From: Tribonema minus
Taxonomy: Eukaryota; Sar; Xanthophyceae; Tribonematales; Tribonemataceae
Direction: 5' to 3'
DNA length: 64,000 bases
NCBI GenBank assembly: GCA_017506865.1
Contig: JAFCMP010000547.1
Span: 1,612,001-1,676,000 of the forward strand
Shown: positions 50,484 to 60,639 of the stretch, piece after piece
Numbering within the stretch: position 1 is the stretch's first letter
Layout of the letters: the number at the start of each line of letters is the position of its first letter
The notes under the pieces: generated by a model
What the model was told of the DNA's origin: nothing
The model's database searches: none
What the model saw: the letters and a program-made list of their open reading frames with translations, nothing else
Made by a program: the position numbers and the translations under genes

Positions 50484-51104
50484 CTATTCAATAAGTCAGT
50501 ACACTTGTTGCTCTGCAGTCAAAGCATGGAGAGAGATGTGCAGGTCAGCTGCACGTGCTCAGCACTCAGTCTGGCAGTTGCCTGCAGGCTTTGCTACTAG
50601 CGCCTGACACATGTGATGGGCGGCTATCAGCTTGCTGACACTGTATTCCAAAGACAACCAAGTTTCTTGTGCAGTACTTGACGATGTGCTTCAACAATGT
50701 CGCTTTTGTTACGCAGGTTCATGCCCAATTCATCACGTGGATGGGCCTTGCGTATGCCTTGCCGCTTGTTTGACGTGTATGCATAATTACATCATGACTT
50801 TTCCTGTAGGGACGTCCTGTACAGGAAGTGCCACGACATGACGGTGCGGCAGTGTGAGCAAACGATACCCAACATTCATTGAATTGCGGTTGCCGCACTG
50901 CACTCAGTCAGGCAGCTCAAGGGAGCTTGAGTGGTAACCGCACAATATCATGTCAACTTGCATATGTACACGCTTAAACTTCAAGGTACGTCATGTTCCT
51001 GCACTGCAGTGCAGCATCTGATTCACCTGCAGCACAACATGCACATAAACACAACAACTTGGTTAACTGATGTGTCTTCTGCCCTTGGCCATAAATGGTG
51101 ACAG
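50484..51104 (+). other. Possible Cys-rich exon (about 50717-50805) in unassigned sequence
   Basis: After TTTTGTTACGCAG the open frame encodes GSCPIHHVDGPCVCLAACLT, then CMHNYIMTFP, before GTAGGG. The cysteine spacing is EGF-like, but there is no second line of evidence. The rest of the stretch is non-coding as far as I can see. Confidence 0.3.
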
Positions 51105-51186
51105 GTGCTCACACCAACACGACTGGAGCTGACGGCTGTATATCCTGAGGACAATGGCTCCTGCGAAACGCTCTACAAACGGGAAG
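51105..51186 (+). CDS. Exon of a second surface-type gene
   Basis: The exon lies between GGTGACAG and GTGAAG and has one stop-free frame. It encodes VLTPTRLELTAVYPEDNGSC, then ETLYKRE, and ends in phase 1. The Thr/Val strand and NGS sequon resemble the extracellular exons of the left gene. It does not join in phase with the favoured reading of the exon at 51788, so another exon may lie between them or the two belong to different transcripts. Confidence 0.45.
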
Positions 51187-51599
51187 GTGAAGGATTAAAC
51201 TTGGCCCACATATGACAACGCAAATGACAACATTGTCATCACTGACTCACTGCGAAATCATATCAGCGGTTGTCACAGCGTGCACTGGCCTGATACCTCC
51301 GAGTCATACATACTTTGAAGTACATTATAGTATGCGCTCAGCGCTCTCGATTGGCAGCGATCCCCTGGTGGCACATATGACATAAGCTTGTCCTTCATAA
51401 CGCAGTTTGTCGCAATGTCAGGTCATGCCGTCCTCAGCAGGGTACCATCATTCTGCTAGAAGTTCAACATCAACTTATTAGAAGTTCATCATCAACGTGC
51501 GCTGTCGATTGCTATCTGTTCAAAGGCTCGCCTTTACATGGATGCACATTCTATGATCTGTCATACGCATACGCATTGAGACACTTTTTCTCATAGTAC
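51187..51599. other. Intron, no feature seen
   Basis: The stretch contains a small duplication (TAGAAGTTCAWCATCAAC at 51457 and 51479). Nothing else is supported. Confidence 0.4.
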
Positions 51600-51689
51600 A
51601 GCGCAGACTAGGCTGCTGCGTTGACGCAAGCTTTTCGATTGCATAGGCAACCCGGCCTCCCTTGGGCCTTTATAAATACAAGTCCATAC
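51600..51689 (+). mobile_element. 90-bp 3'-tail fragment of the non-LTR retrotransposon, opposite strand
   Basis: The fragment reads from the last codons of the ORF (GCGCAGACTAG) through the conserved tail to GTCCATAC, on the + strand. GTAC lies on both sides (51596-51599 and 51690-51693), giving a 4-bp target duplication. It is a strongly truncated insertion inside an intron. Confidence 0.88.
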
Positions 51690-51787
51690 GTACCATATGG
51701 GTTCTGGTAGCAAGCCTGACGTCAACCTTACCGGCTGTTTGGCTCCCTGATTGCATCCTCACATGCCCTGCCGTTTCGCTTGTGCAG

Positions 51788-51915
51788 GGCAAAGCCGAGG
51801 CAGCGAAGTCATCCTCGAGCAGCAGTGCATCAACTTGTGTGCAGTATCCAGAAGTTCGACGCCTTGGAACTGCTCAGTTCCAAGCCACTATCACTGTGCC
51901 TACTGGGAACCACAC
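51788..51915 (+). CDS. Exon of the second gene (phase 0 to 2)
   Basis: The exon lies between CTTGTGCAG and a perfect GTAAGT donor. The favoured frame encodes GKAEAAKSS, a Ser run, then VRRLGTAQFQATITVPTGNH with a split Thr codon. It joins in phase with the exon at 52381, completing an NHT sequon. A second frame is also open and Cys-rich, but meets a stop on splicing to 52381. Confidence 0.55.
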
Positions 51916-52380
51916 GTAAGTCTGGTACATACTATACTAGTAGTATACGCGTTGTTATTACTCACTGATTTTTTGCAAACCTGTGCGCTTTCACCGGCTG
52001 ATGCGGACAGCACATGGCCTCCAGTATCATCACGCTGCATCATTGAGTGTGATGCATGATGCTTCCAAACTTCAACTTGAGTCATGCATTGAACGGATGG
52101 CTGGATGATGCGATCCATCTGTGCGCTGAATGCTGCAGCCGCCAAACGCATGGAAGCTTTGCTGTCTTGACAGCGGCTCGAGCGATTGCAATGTCACATC
52201 ATTCCTGCAAAAGCCCGTGGCCATTGTGAGACTGTCATGGCGAATGCCTTCTCTGCATGCACCCTTGCGTGCACGCCCACAAAGGTACATACTAGCGCAT
52301 TTTGTCCTGTGCAGCAGCATGTGCAGCAGCATCATTGAATGCATGCACTGACAGGCACTGTCTGCCCTCATTGTCTTCAG

Positions 52381-52465
52381 GAATAAGGTGGTGGTACTCC
52401 CCACCTACGACACGCCAGAAAAGGCGGCCGTATCGCGCAACATCGTGGCTGCCAAGCTTTGCCCG
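52381..52465 (+). CDS. Exon of the second gene (phase 2 to 0)
   Basis: The exon lies between TTGTCTTCAG and GTGAGC. It encodes NKVVVLPTYDTPEKAAVSRN, then IVAAKLCP. It fits in phase after 51915 and before 53364. The pattern K-V-x-V...D-T-P-x-A recurs at about 54843 (KKKVAVEF...HDTPQA), so the domain may be repeated. Confidence 0.6.
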
Positions 52466-53363
52466 GTGAGCTGCAATTTCAGTTTTGGTGGCATCACTTG
52501 AAGTTTATACTACAAGTGTATGTATATGGTGCGCCACTTCTCCCATTTGCTTAAGACTGGAGCTTTGGAGTTGAGGAGATAGCCATGCTGTGCAGATTTT
52601 TAGTCACAAACTTTAAAAGTGCAGACACATTGCAACGCGACTTCAACTCTGAGACCAGTGAGTTAATTATAATTATTAGATGCAACAACAACTTGAGGCC
52701 TGCCATATCAGCAAAACTCGAACAATAGTTGGTGTCATTGGTAGGGCCTTCTTGATTTTGGTGTTGCAGTGTCGGACCTGAAAGCTTGTCCACACATTTG
52801 CTTGCTTTTTCCCTCACGCTGATGCGTGATGATTACTGCGGTTCAAAGTTGTGTTGGTATTGACCAGCCGCTGAGCATACCTCAAAGTGCATCAATATCG
52901 GTCATGCCGTACTGCAACACAATGAGCCAGCACAATATTCTTAGCGGACTTACGCCAGATTCGTGTTCTTGACCACCTTGCGCTTTTCAGCGACGTCCAG
53001 CTTGCCACCAGAACCTATTTGTATCTTATGTAACACCTCGAAAGCCTCGCAATGCGCATTGATGATCACTTCTAGACGACATCACAACAGTCAAATGTCT
53101 GTATGTACCACAGACACACGCCAATGATGTTCAGTATCACTGGCAGATTCTATGTCGCTCCGAGTCAGCATCAGATTCCTTGCCAGTGGCATCATGATCA
53201 TTTAAGTCGCCACTTCCCCCTACTATTACATAGTGTGATTTTAAAAGTGTGAAGTGCTGTTTGCTATCTTGAATCGTAATGATTCTTCCTATTGCTTTTG
53301 CGCCCGCTACAGCCTATACTGAGTGTACTCACAAAATGCTACTTTTACGATGTCCTGCTGCAG
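52466..53363. other. Intron, no feature seen
   Basis: AT-richer sequence between a GTGAGC donor and a CTGCTGCAG acceptor. No further feature is supported. Confidence 0.5.
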
Positions 53364-54056
53364 GGCAAGGTGGCAATCTTCAAGAAGCGACAAGCGGCAT
53401 ACGTCGCTGAACGCGAGATTGTCAACGTGACGTCCGCAGTAGACGCAATACTGCGCAAGCTGCGGCTGCTGCCCGTGCCCAACGCCCGCCCCAGTGCCGC
53501 TGCCGGCAACACCATCAAGTCTGTCCGCGCGCGCTCGGGCCCCAACAAGGGGCACAGATTTATGGTTAGTCAAGCCGTGTTCTACCGCGGCGATAACTGG
53601 GAACAGTATGCCGGCATGCACGCGCAGCTGCGTGCCGTTGTGACGCACGCAGAGCCTCGACTGCATGCGGTCACGCTGGTTTGCTCGGTGGACATCCACC
53701 GGGAGATCACCGACGGTACTGCGGACCAGCAGCTGGCGGCCTACATCGCGGACCGGGCCAACACGGACCTGGCTCATCATGACGCTATAATGCGTCAAGA
53801 ATTTCCGGTCGACGCCAATACGCCAGAAATCACGGTCAGCGCAGCCGCGGCCACCGCCGATGACATTGTGTACAGCGCCCCGGGGGCAGCTGGCGATGGC
53901 AACGCTCAAGGTGCTGTTGCCGGCGAGGCCAACGCTACCGATGGTGGTGCTGACGAGGATGACAACGGCCTTGAGGCCATTGATATGGCAGGGCCCAACC
54001 TCTCGAGCGCCGAACGCAACTTCGCGCTCATCCTGTGTGCACTGCGCGCAGCGTAG
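53364..54056 (+). CDS. Long 3' exon of the second gene, unknown family
   Basis: The open frame follows CTGCTGCAG in phase 0, matching the phase-0 end of the exon at 52465, and ends at TAG 54054-54056 (230 codons). It begins GKVAIFKKRQAAYVAEREIV and continues with a Lys/Arg-rich region, a central mixed alpha/beta-like part (FYRGDNWEQYAG, VTLVCSVDIHRE) and an acidic Ala/Gly/Asp-rich end. The GC-rich, stop-free composition supports coding. A GTTAGT after codon 68 could be an alternative donor. I do not recognise the family. The antisense frame is longer but runs into a G homopolymer and looks like a shadow. Confidence 0.55.
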   Translation, partial: GKVAIFKKRQAAYVAEREIVNVTSAVDAILRKLRLLPVPNARPSAAAGNTIKSVRARSGPNKGHRFMVSQAVFYRGDNWEQYAGMHAQLRAVVTHAEPRLHAVTLVCSVDIHREITDGTADQQLAAYIADRANTDLAHHDAIMRQEFPVDANTPEITVSAAAATADDIVYSAPGAAGDGNAQGAVAGEANATDGGADEDDNGLEAIDMAGPNLSSAERNFALILCALRAA

Positions 54057-54108
54057 ACACTGAGGGGTGCCACAGTGAGGACGAGCAGGGGGGGGACAGG
54101 GGGCGAAT

Positions 54109-54140
<32 letters not shown>
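54109..54140. repeat. G homopolymer of about 30 bases
   Basis: An almost pure run of G directly follows the 3' end of the ORF. Its true length is uncertain in any assembly. It can form G-quadruplexes. Confidence 0.9.
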
Positions 54141-54142
<2 letters not shown>

Positions 54143-54835
54143 CTACAAGGGTTTTGTCTTGTGTCATTGCGATACAGTAGGTGTTAACTGAGCGCAGCAC
54201 TAGTACATAATTTGCTGACGTAATGTGGTGCGCAGGCAGAGGGTTATTAATTGTGGGGCTCGTCAATACACACAATTACCCAAGCACAATTTTGCATCAT
54301 GATCTTTTCATTCAATCTCTTCAACTTAAGCGTGTGCATGATTGCAATGCAGTGCAGCGCTGCCCACATATTGCAGCAAGCCTGCTTGGGGTATGTATAT
54401 ACTACTAGTAATAGTATATGGCAGCGGCAGCAACCCTATACATTACTTGTCAGCAGCATGGTTGTTGCATGAGCGGCTGGATGCGAATAATATCATCAGG
54501 ACCGTTCAGTTGGGTCAGATCATGCACAATGTTACCTGACTTGTATATGCACATATACACTTCAGAGGGTAAGACTCACAATTAAATGAGGCGCTGTAGC
54601 TGCATAGGTGCTACTGGGATGAGGTTCCCCATGGCCACTAGCTCACGCGTCGTTACTGAGATCTGTCATTGGCTCAGCAGACAGGCAGGCGATGATACAC
54701 ACTCCCCCTGTCATGGTGCCAAACTTTGTGATTCAGGATGAGAATTCAACGCACCGCGGTGTGATCAGCTCAATTCTAACTATTGAGCGCATGAGTTCAT
54801 GAATGAATCCCTGCATGTGCTCCTCGCATCAGCAG
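54141..54835. other. Unassigned stretch
   Basis: No exon, repeat family or RNA gene is apparent. Confidence 0.4.
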
Positions 54836-55020
54836 CTGCCCGAAGAAGAAGGTGGCGGTCGAATTCAAGAATCCCCGTCACGACACACCGCAAGCCCTTA
54901 TGCCAGGCCTGTGCAAAGTTCTGCAACACTTGTGTACTGTCACAGCAGAGCCGCAAAACAGGCCAACCTATTGGCGCATATGCGGCTGCAGAACACTACG
55001 GACAATGCTGACCAGTTTGC
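54836..55020 (+). CDS. Possible exon related to the one at 52381
   Basis: After CATCAGCAG one frame encodes CPKKKVAVEFKNPRHDTPQA, similar in pattern to the exon at 52381. Other frames are open as well, one with CQACAKFCNTC. The 3' border is not clear. This is suggestive of a tandem domain, not proof. Confidence 0.35.
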
Positions 55021-55316
55021 CTAGGCTTTGCGCCTGAGGCAACTTGAATGGGTTGACAACCATGAGCTGACTTTACAGAGAAGATTACGATTGGTTTAAT
55101 GTTGTTGCGTGGTAGTATAGTCTAGTAGTAAGCATGAGGATCGGTGTGCCCAGAAACAATGCAGTTTCTCTGAGCAGGATGACAAGCTTGTTGAGTGAGT
55201 AACTGCCTATTGGACACAAAAGCTCAAGCTCGGGCTCGCTGCCATTGTTGAATTATACTTGAGTTCAGTTCGACGTCAAGTGATTTACCATGCAAGCCAA
55301 TGCTGTCTTGCCACAG

Positions 55317-55492
55317 CAACTAAATCATCAAAGATACACAGACTGTGGGACACTGCCACACACATGCGGTGGCTCATTTAAAAGCTGCACCCATAATACC
55401 ACCTATACCATCCCATCCGGTCCCACCAGCTCTGCCAGGCTGACACTGACTGTCCTTTCACCTGAGTATTCCTACCCGCAAATGTGCCTTCG
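55317..55492 (+). CDS. Possible exon with sequons and cysteines
   Basis: After CTTGCCACAG an open frame encodes QLNHQRYTDCGTLPHTCGGS, then CTHNTTYTIPSGPTSSARLT and LTVLSPEYSYPQMC, ending before GTTATG. Two sequons and regular cysteines resemble the extracellular modules in the left gene. The donor is weak. Confidence 0.45.
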
Positions 55493-55737
55493 GTTATGAT
55501 CAACGTGATCCCAACCCATAATGCATGCATGTCCTCCTAGTACAGGAACGCCGCTGCACGGCTTGTGTGTGGTGCCACAATGATCATGCGTTGAAGGCAG
55601 GGTGAAGAGCAGCTTATTTCCTGATATTGCTGCAATGCCTGCAGTTGTGCACCCGGCGGGTGTTGTCAGTACAACGTATGTTGTACAGGTACCGAGATAC
55701 GCTGTATCGACAACAGCTGGTTGTAAAAAGTGCTTGC

Positions 55738-55885
55738 AGCAGGCGGCGCGGTGCATGCCCAGCCGAGCATTACTTTTGCTGATCTGCAGACCGCCAGTGA
55801 GTGCAGAATCTGGTTTTACACGGAAGTCAAGAATTCTTGCGAGGCGCAGCTGAAGGCGGAGCGAAGCGGCGCTGGCAAAGGAGGC
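55738..55885 (+). CDS. Possible Cys-containing exon
   Basis: After GTGCTTGCAG a frame encodes AGGAVHAQPSITFADLQTAS, then ECRIWFYTEVKNSCEAQLKA and a Gly/Cys end, followed by GTAAGC. The donor is strong and the composition is protein-like. The family is not recognised. Confidence 0.45.
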
Positions 55886-55913
55886 TGTGTAAGCAGAGAT
55901 CACGGCATGCCAG

Positions 55914-56420
55914 GTGTGTGCCAGAGCTGCACAGGTACTGCAGTGCAGGCACCTTGATCATGCAGAACCACGTTGGTGCACAGACCCGCCGGCGGAGAAT
56001 AGGGTGTGCACCAAGGGTGCAGAGCACCTGGTGACGCAGTTGGCGGCAGCACGCATCAAGGCCCTCTGCCGCTGCCGTCGCTGCGCCGGCGCGGTGGCGG
56101 GTGTCGCCGCTGCCACTGTGCTGCGGACGCAACCGCCGGGCCGCCGCCGCCAGCACACTCAGGCTGGCAGGCCGTGGAGATGCCGCGTGAATGAGCGCTG
56201 GTACGCGCTCCGAGAGACTGCGAGCTGCAGCAACAACTGTGCAGATCACTGCGGCGGCACGTCGCAGTGGCTGTGGGGCTGTCTTGGTGGAGGGCGTGCA
56301 GGCGGTAAATGCTGCTGCACGTTGCTGCACTCAGTGCTGTCACATGCTGAGCGCTGCCACCGCTGCGCGCCACTTCCATTTGTTGGTCACACTGTCCCCG
56401 CTACCAAGAGTTGCTCATGA
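55914..56420 (+). CDS. Open frame with Cys-rich content, status uncertain
   Basis: A 168-codon open frame includes a CRHLDHAEPRWCTDPPAENR segment directly after a CTGCAG and later CRCRRC and CSNNCADHC clusters. It could hold one or two further exons of the second gene, since GTGACG and other weak donors are present. Overlapping frames on the minus strand are equally long, so confidence is low. Confidence 0.3.
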   Translation: MCARAAQVLQCRHLDHAEPRWCTDPPAENRVCTKGAEHLVTQLAAARIKALCRCRRCAGAVAGVAAATVLRTQPPGRRRQHTQAGRPWRCRVNERWYALRETASCSNNCADHCGGTSQWLWGCLGGGRAGGKCCCTLLHSVLSHAERCHRCAPLPFVGHTVPATKSCS

Positions 56421-56519
56421 GGGTTCTTACAAGGTGCCACCAGTGGTTCAGGTTGTTGTATTGAAGCGCGCCGCCCATTGATGAGTAACGCGTCAGCCCC
56501 GAAGGGCGTGCGCATGTAC

Positions 56520-56741
56520 GTATGGACTTGTATTTATAAAGGCCCAAGGGAGGCCGGGTTGCCTATGCAATCGAAAAGCTTGCGTCACCGCAACAGCCTA
56601 GTCTGCGCTGTGCCCTAGGAGTTTGGATACCGGCGCCGCAACACAGCCCAGCATTCGCGCTCCACGTGTGTATGCCATGCCGCGCTCCGCCAACTCCCGC
56701 GCCAGCGATATGCTCAGCTCAATGTGGATCTGACGCTTAGC
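56520..56741 (-). mobile_element. 222-bp 3' fragment of the non-LTR retrotransposon
   Basis: The fragment matches the 3' tail and the last 47 or so codons of the large element, including one shared variant of copy 2 (AATGTGGATC). GTAC lies at 56516-56519 and again at 56745-56748, three bases beyond the last matching base, so a 4-bp target duplication is likely but not clean. Confidence 0.85.
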
Positions 56742-58110
56742 AAAGTACTGATGTCATCTGTCCATAGCAGCACGGACAGCAGCCATCATGATGACCGTCA
56801 GTGCGGGGCTCACGTGTTGTGCACGGCGTTTCTCTGTATGTAGCGATAGCGTTTCACTGCCTCTCTTGAGGGCCCCTGTGTGTGTGATGCGGCGTCGACG
56901 AAGGCTGTCGTTCGAAGCGCACCAGCAGCGCGGACGCCGCATGTCCGGCATGCAACTTGAAGTATCTCATCGTGTGCTTTCCAGCAGGAGGACGGAATTG
57001 GTGTGGTCGCTTGGGTATGTTTTTTTAAAGTTTTCTACTGACAGTCAATAATGCACATTGTGTGCAGCTCAACATCACGTTTTTTAATGGCGTCTGATGG
57101 TGTCTTGCTGTGCTCTGCTGTGTTGATGCATGAGAAATTGTGTCTGCCCCATGATGCTCGGGTCATCTTGTCTTCAAGTAAGTTGATGGTCATGTCTTCA
57201 GGCTACGCCTTGCAGCTGCAGCATCACACATCACTTTGTGAGCCATCTCTCCAGCCCATCTGGTGCGGGAGCATGTAGCTAGCAGTGTTGCAGTCACACT
57301 GGCAGTGGTGTTAGCATGTATGCCAGCCTGGACTCCACGACCGTTTTCCAGTGGGCCAGGCAGCGCTCAGGAGGGAGACGGCAGTTAATGTGATACTTCA
57401 AGTGACACTGTTACAGAGAGTGATCTTGCCGGCACAAAGTGCAACGGCTCATGGACAATTGTTAAGGAATCAACGTGGCAGGGGCACAGAGGCAATGGAC
57501 AACCTGTGACCGTATGTGACAGCAAAGGCGGCTCTGAAACTGGTCCAGTAAAGTTGCATCTACTACTATGACGGCTGCCGTGGGGTACACGATCTCTGAA
57601 AACATTCTATTTCACGCAGAAAAGCTGCAGCCGCGCCGCGGCTGAGGTACTGCCGAGGTAGCACCGTGTGACAGAACCTTGCGTACGAAGTACACTTTCA
57701 AATTGTCACGGAACGTCTGTCATGACAGACACAGTGTCAGTAGCCCCACCACCAGCATTACCGAGCTGATGGCATTCATAGATGGTCACCGGTGATGGTC
57801 TAGACTTTGCCAGATGCGGGGCACGCGATATTAGTTCTGTCGTATTCCACACATGCGTCCGCGTACAACAACCTGGGCATAGTATGCTCCAGCAGTCTCA
57901 CACCGATCGAGCTCAGTGATCACTCAGAGGCTCGAGTGCAACCTGCGCGCTGCGGTGTCAGACGCCATGATGACATCGATGTACTACGTAGTACGCTCCA
58001 GCCTCAGCGCCTGCTCCGCTCTTCCGGAGTCCACTGCGCGCTTCTGCATTACCTAGTAGGCAGCTGCCGCGCCTTATTTTTCAACCTTCGGCGAGCACTC
58101 CATCACTGAC
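56742..58110. other. Unassigned stretch upstream of the Gypsy-like element
   Basis: It may contain the 5' LTR and leader of the element at 58111, but the partner LTR lies outside the window, so this cannot be shown. The open frame 57807-58109 has no recognisable domain. Confidence 0.35.
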
Positions 58111-59177
58111 GCGTCGGCGTGTGGTGCCACTGGACGACTTTGGCTGCGAGTGGTACGCAACTGCGGTCTACAGCATCGTAAACTGTATGGCCAACGGCGG
58201 CGGCGATCAGCCACGGCTCAACATGCTGGCCCGTCAGGCAGCCTCCTGGGAGACGCAGGCAGTGAGCAGGGCCTGCGCGACGGCGCGCTACTGTCATGGC
58301 TCTTCACCAAAATCGCCCAGTTCCTGGAGATTGAGGAGCCCACTGCGGTGGCTGCCAACCTGATGAACTGGTCACTGCGTCAGCATGAGGGGCTGGCGCT
58401 CAAGTACTTCATCGTGGAGTTTTCAGACGCTGCCCAGATCGCCACATCGCTGGACAAGTCTCTTGACCACTTCGTGGTCACCGCACTGCAGCGGATCATA
58501 CGCCACCACTATCCCTACATCTCAACCCCCCTACAAACAGGCCATCCTAGAGCCCACGGCACGCTCGGAGGATCTACTTGCCATCCTGGCGGAGGAGGCA
58601 CAGGGCGCTGACCACTACTCTACGGCGCCCCTGGAAGATCGCCCTGTCTATCCCACAAACCTGGTCTCTTACGGCAAGGGGCTCAACCGAGGCGGCGGCG
58701 GCAGCGGCGGCGGCGGCAGCGGCGGCGGCGGTGGTGCCTAGCAAGCCAAACCGCGACAGGATTGCCGCTGCTGCTGAGAAGGAGGCGCGCAGGGCGGCCG
58801 CGCACGAGGAGCAGCAGCGCTGCCAGGTGCAGTACGCGATCTACGAGATCTGCAACACTGTCCCGGGATGTACCCCTGCATGCTTCAACTGCGGCAGCAC
58901 TGAGCACGTGTCCGCGCGGTGCGACGCCGACTACAGCGCTGAGAACAGGGATGCAGCGGTCCAGCGGCAGCCGTGGGTGGTCAAGTTCCGGCCGAGCAGC
59001 GCTGAAGATTTCAAGCAGCTATGCGCGCGGGCGGTACAGGGTGCAGGACGGGGGGAACGCGGCAGGTCGGCGCAGTCGGCATTCAGCAGGCGTGGCAACG
59101 GCGGAGGCCACGGCGGTTACCGCGGCGGCTACAGTGGTGGCGGCGCTAGCGGTGGCGGCGGCGGGCGCAACACCTAG
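58111..59177 (+). pseudogene. gag-like region with CCHC zinc knuckle, frameshifted
   Basis: Three frames must be combined. Capsid-like helices (WLFTKIAQFLEIEEPTAVAA, then LKYFIVEFSDAAQIA) read in one frame to about 58530. Then ARSEDLLAILAEEAQGA and a (GGGGS)-like linker read in a second to about 58740. A third frame runs to the stop at 59175-59177 and contains CFNCGSTEHVSARC, a canonical CX2CX4HX4C nucleic-acid-binding knuckle. The end is Gly/Arg-rich, like an RGG tail. The start codon is not identifiable because the first 150 bp are also damaged. Confidence 0.7.
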
Positions 59178-59227
59178 AGGTTCAACTCCACGCCAGCCCT
59201 CGGCGTGGGGAGAGCACTCCTAGTGTA

Positions 59228-59584
59228 ATGGGGGGCGGGAGTGACGCCCCGCCCCGGACGGCAGTCAGCACGCACGGCACGCCCGCGGTTGCAGCAGCTG
59301 CTCAACAGCAGCAGCAGCAGCAGCCGCTCGTGGTTGCAGCGGCTGCGTCACAGCTGCGGCAGCAACCGCATTATCTCCCTACGACAGCGGCGCCGGCATG
59401 CGCCGCCTCAGCTGCGGCGGCAGCAGCGCCTGCGGGCGCCGCACCAGCGGTGGCGGGCACAGCTTCTGCGGTGGCGCCACTGATCGCCACATCTGCAGCA
59501 ACTGCGCTCCAAGACGCAGCCGCTGAGCGACGGCAGCGGCGCTCGCAGGCGCTGCGCCGCTTGCGGCGCATTCAACTGCTGTGA
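59228..59584 (+). CDS. Gln/Ala-rich open frame in the element, function unknown
   Basis: This open frame of 118 codons starts 50 bp after the gag stop. It is a Gln and Ala run followed by a basic end (RRQRRSQALRRLRRIQLL). It may be part of a gag-pol linker or non-coding GC-rich repeat. The antisense strand is open too, so coding status is weak. Confidence 0.3.
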   Translation: MGGGSDAPPRTAVSTHGTPAVAAAAQQQQQQQPLVVAAAASQLRQQPHYLPTTAAPACAASAAAAAAPAGAAPAVAGTASAVAPLIATSAATALQDAAAERRQRRSQALRRLRRIQLL

Positions 59585-60639
59585 AGGCGCCGTTGAGCGC
59601 TGCACACACATCAGCAGCGCGACGGAGTGTTGCGGCGCCAGCGGCGCCCGGCCCGTGGTACTATCTTCTCTGCATGCAAGTAGCAAATTGCCCCCCACCG
59701 CCTCGCCCTTCATACTGGCATTGCCACCAGTGGCTCAGCAGCACGCGCAGCACCGCCGCGCGGCGCAGCGAGAGCCCCAGACGGCTGGCTTCGCTACCCC
59801 CTACAGTACGTCCGTGGCTGCTACGGCGGCACGCGGGACAGCTGCGTTTCAGCGTGCTTCAGCGACCAGCGCCGGCTCAGGGGACATGCGCCATCAAGGG
59901 GGCGGGGGGCTGCCCCATCAACTGCGGCAGCAATTATTGTTCCAACGTCAGCGGCGCCCGCGATGACGCACGCTGCACCTACTTCAGCTTCTACTTCAGC
60001 TTCACCACGACCTGCGACAACTTCAACCTCATCACCTTCTACACCTACTTCAAGGTCAGCCGCATGCGACGACGGCAGCACTGCCTTCGCCAAAGGCGCG
60101 CTGGTGACATATCTGAAGCAGGGTGCAGCAGAGGGCGAGTCTGCCCAGATCCTTGCTGTGCACAGCCAAGCTGGCGAAGACCCATACTACACCATGCTAC
60201 TGCTGCGCTCATGTCAAGAACGGCAGACTGATGCTGCACATTTGCGCCTCTGCCAGCACGCTGCGCCATCAGCGACGGCAGTTGCTGCTGCTGCTACGGC
60301 GGCGGCGGCGGCAGCGCTGTCAGCGCCGGCAGTACCGGCAGCAGCGGCAGCGGCTGCGGCGCCGGCGCCAGCAGCGCTGGCAGCACCGGCAGCAGCGGCT
60401 GCGGCTGCGGCTGCGGCGCCGGCGCCGGCAGCGCCGGCAGCACTGGCAGCAGCAGCGGCGGCGGCGGCGGCGGCGGCGCCAAAGGCGACACACTCAACTG
60501 GCACCACCAGCAGCAGCCACGCCTCGGCGCGCGCGCAATGGGCAGACTTCGGGGCGTGCGCAGCACAGTGACACGCGCAGAAGCAGGAGACCAAGGCACG
60601 CTTTCAGCGGCAGCTACAGGCGAGCATTGACGACGACGA
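59585..60639 (+). other. Linker region with a possible SH3/Tudor-like segment and alanine-coding repeats
   Basis: At about 60072-60250 one frame encodes FAKGALVTYLKQGAAEGESA, then ILAVHSQAGEDPYYTMLL and ERQTDAAHLRL. This looks like a small beta-barrel segment common in retroelement polyproteins, but the call is tentative. From about 60255 to 60480 the sequence is GCN/GGC trinucleotide repeat, open in several frames on both strands. Confidence 0.4.

Noticed and set aside
53307-54275. 322-codon minus-strand open frame
   Set aside because: It reads through the G homopolymer as a proline run and lies opposite a better supported + strand exon with matching splice phase.
56742-58110. 5' LTR of the Gypsy-like element
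   Set aside because: No second LTR is in the window and no convincing primer-binding site could be assigned, so the LTR cannot be delimited.
60255-60480. Alanine-rich open frames on both strands
   Set aside because: They are GCN trinucleotide repeat read in different frames; coding cannot be separated from composition.
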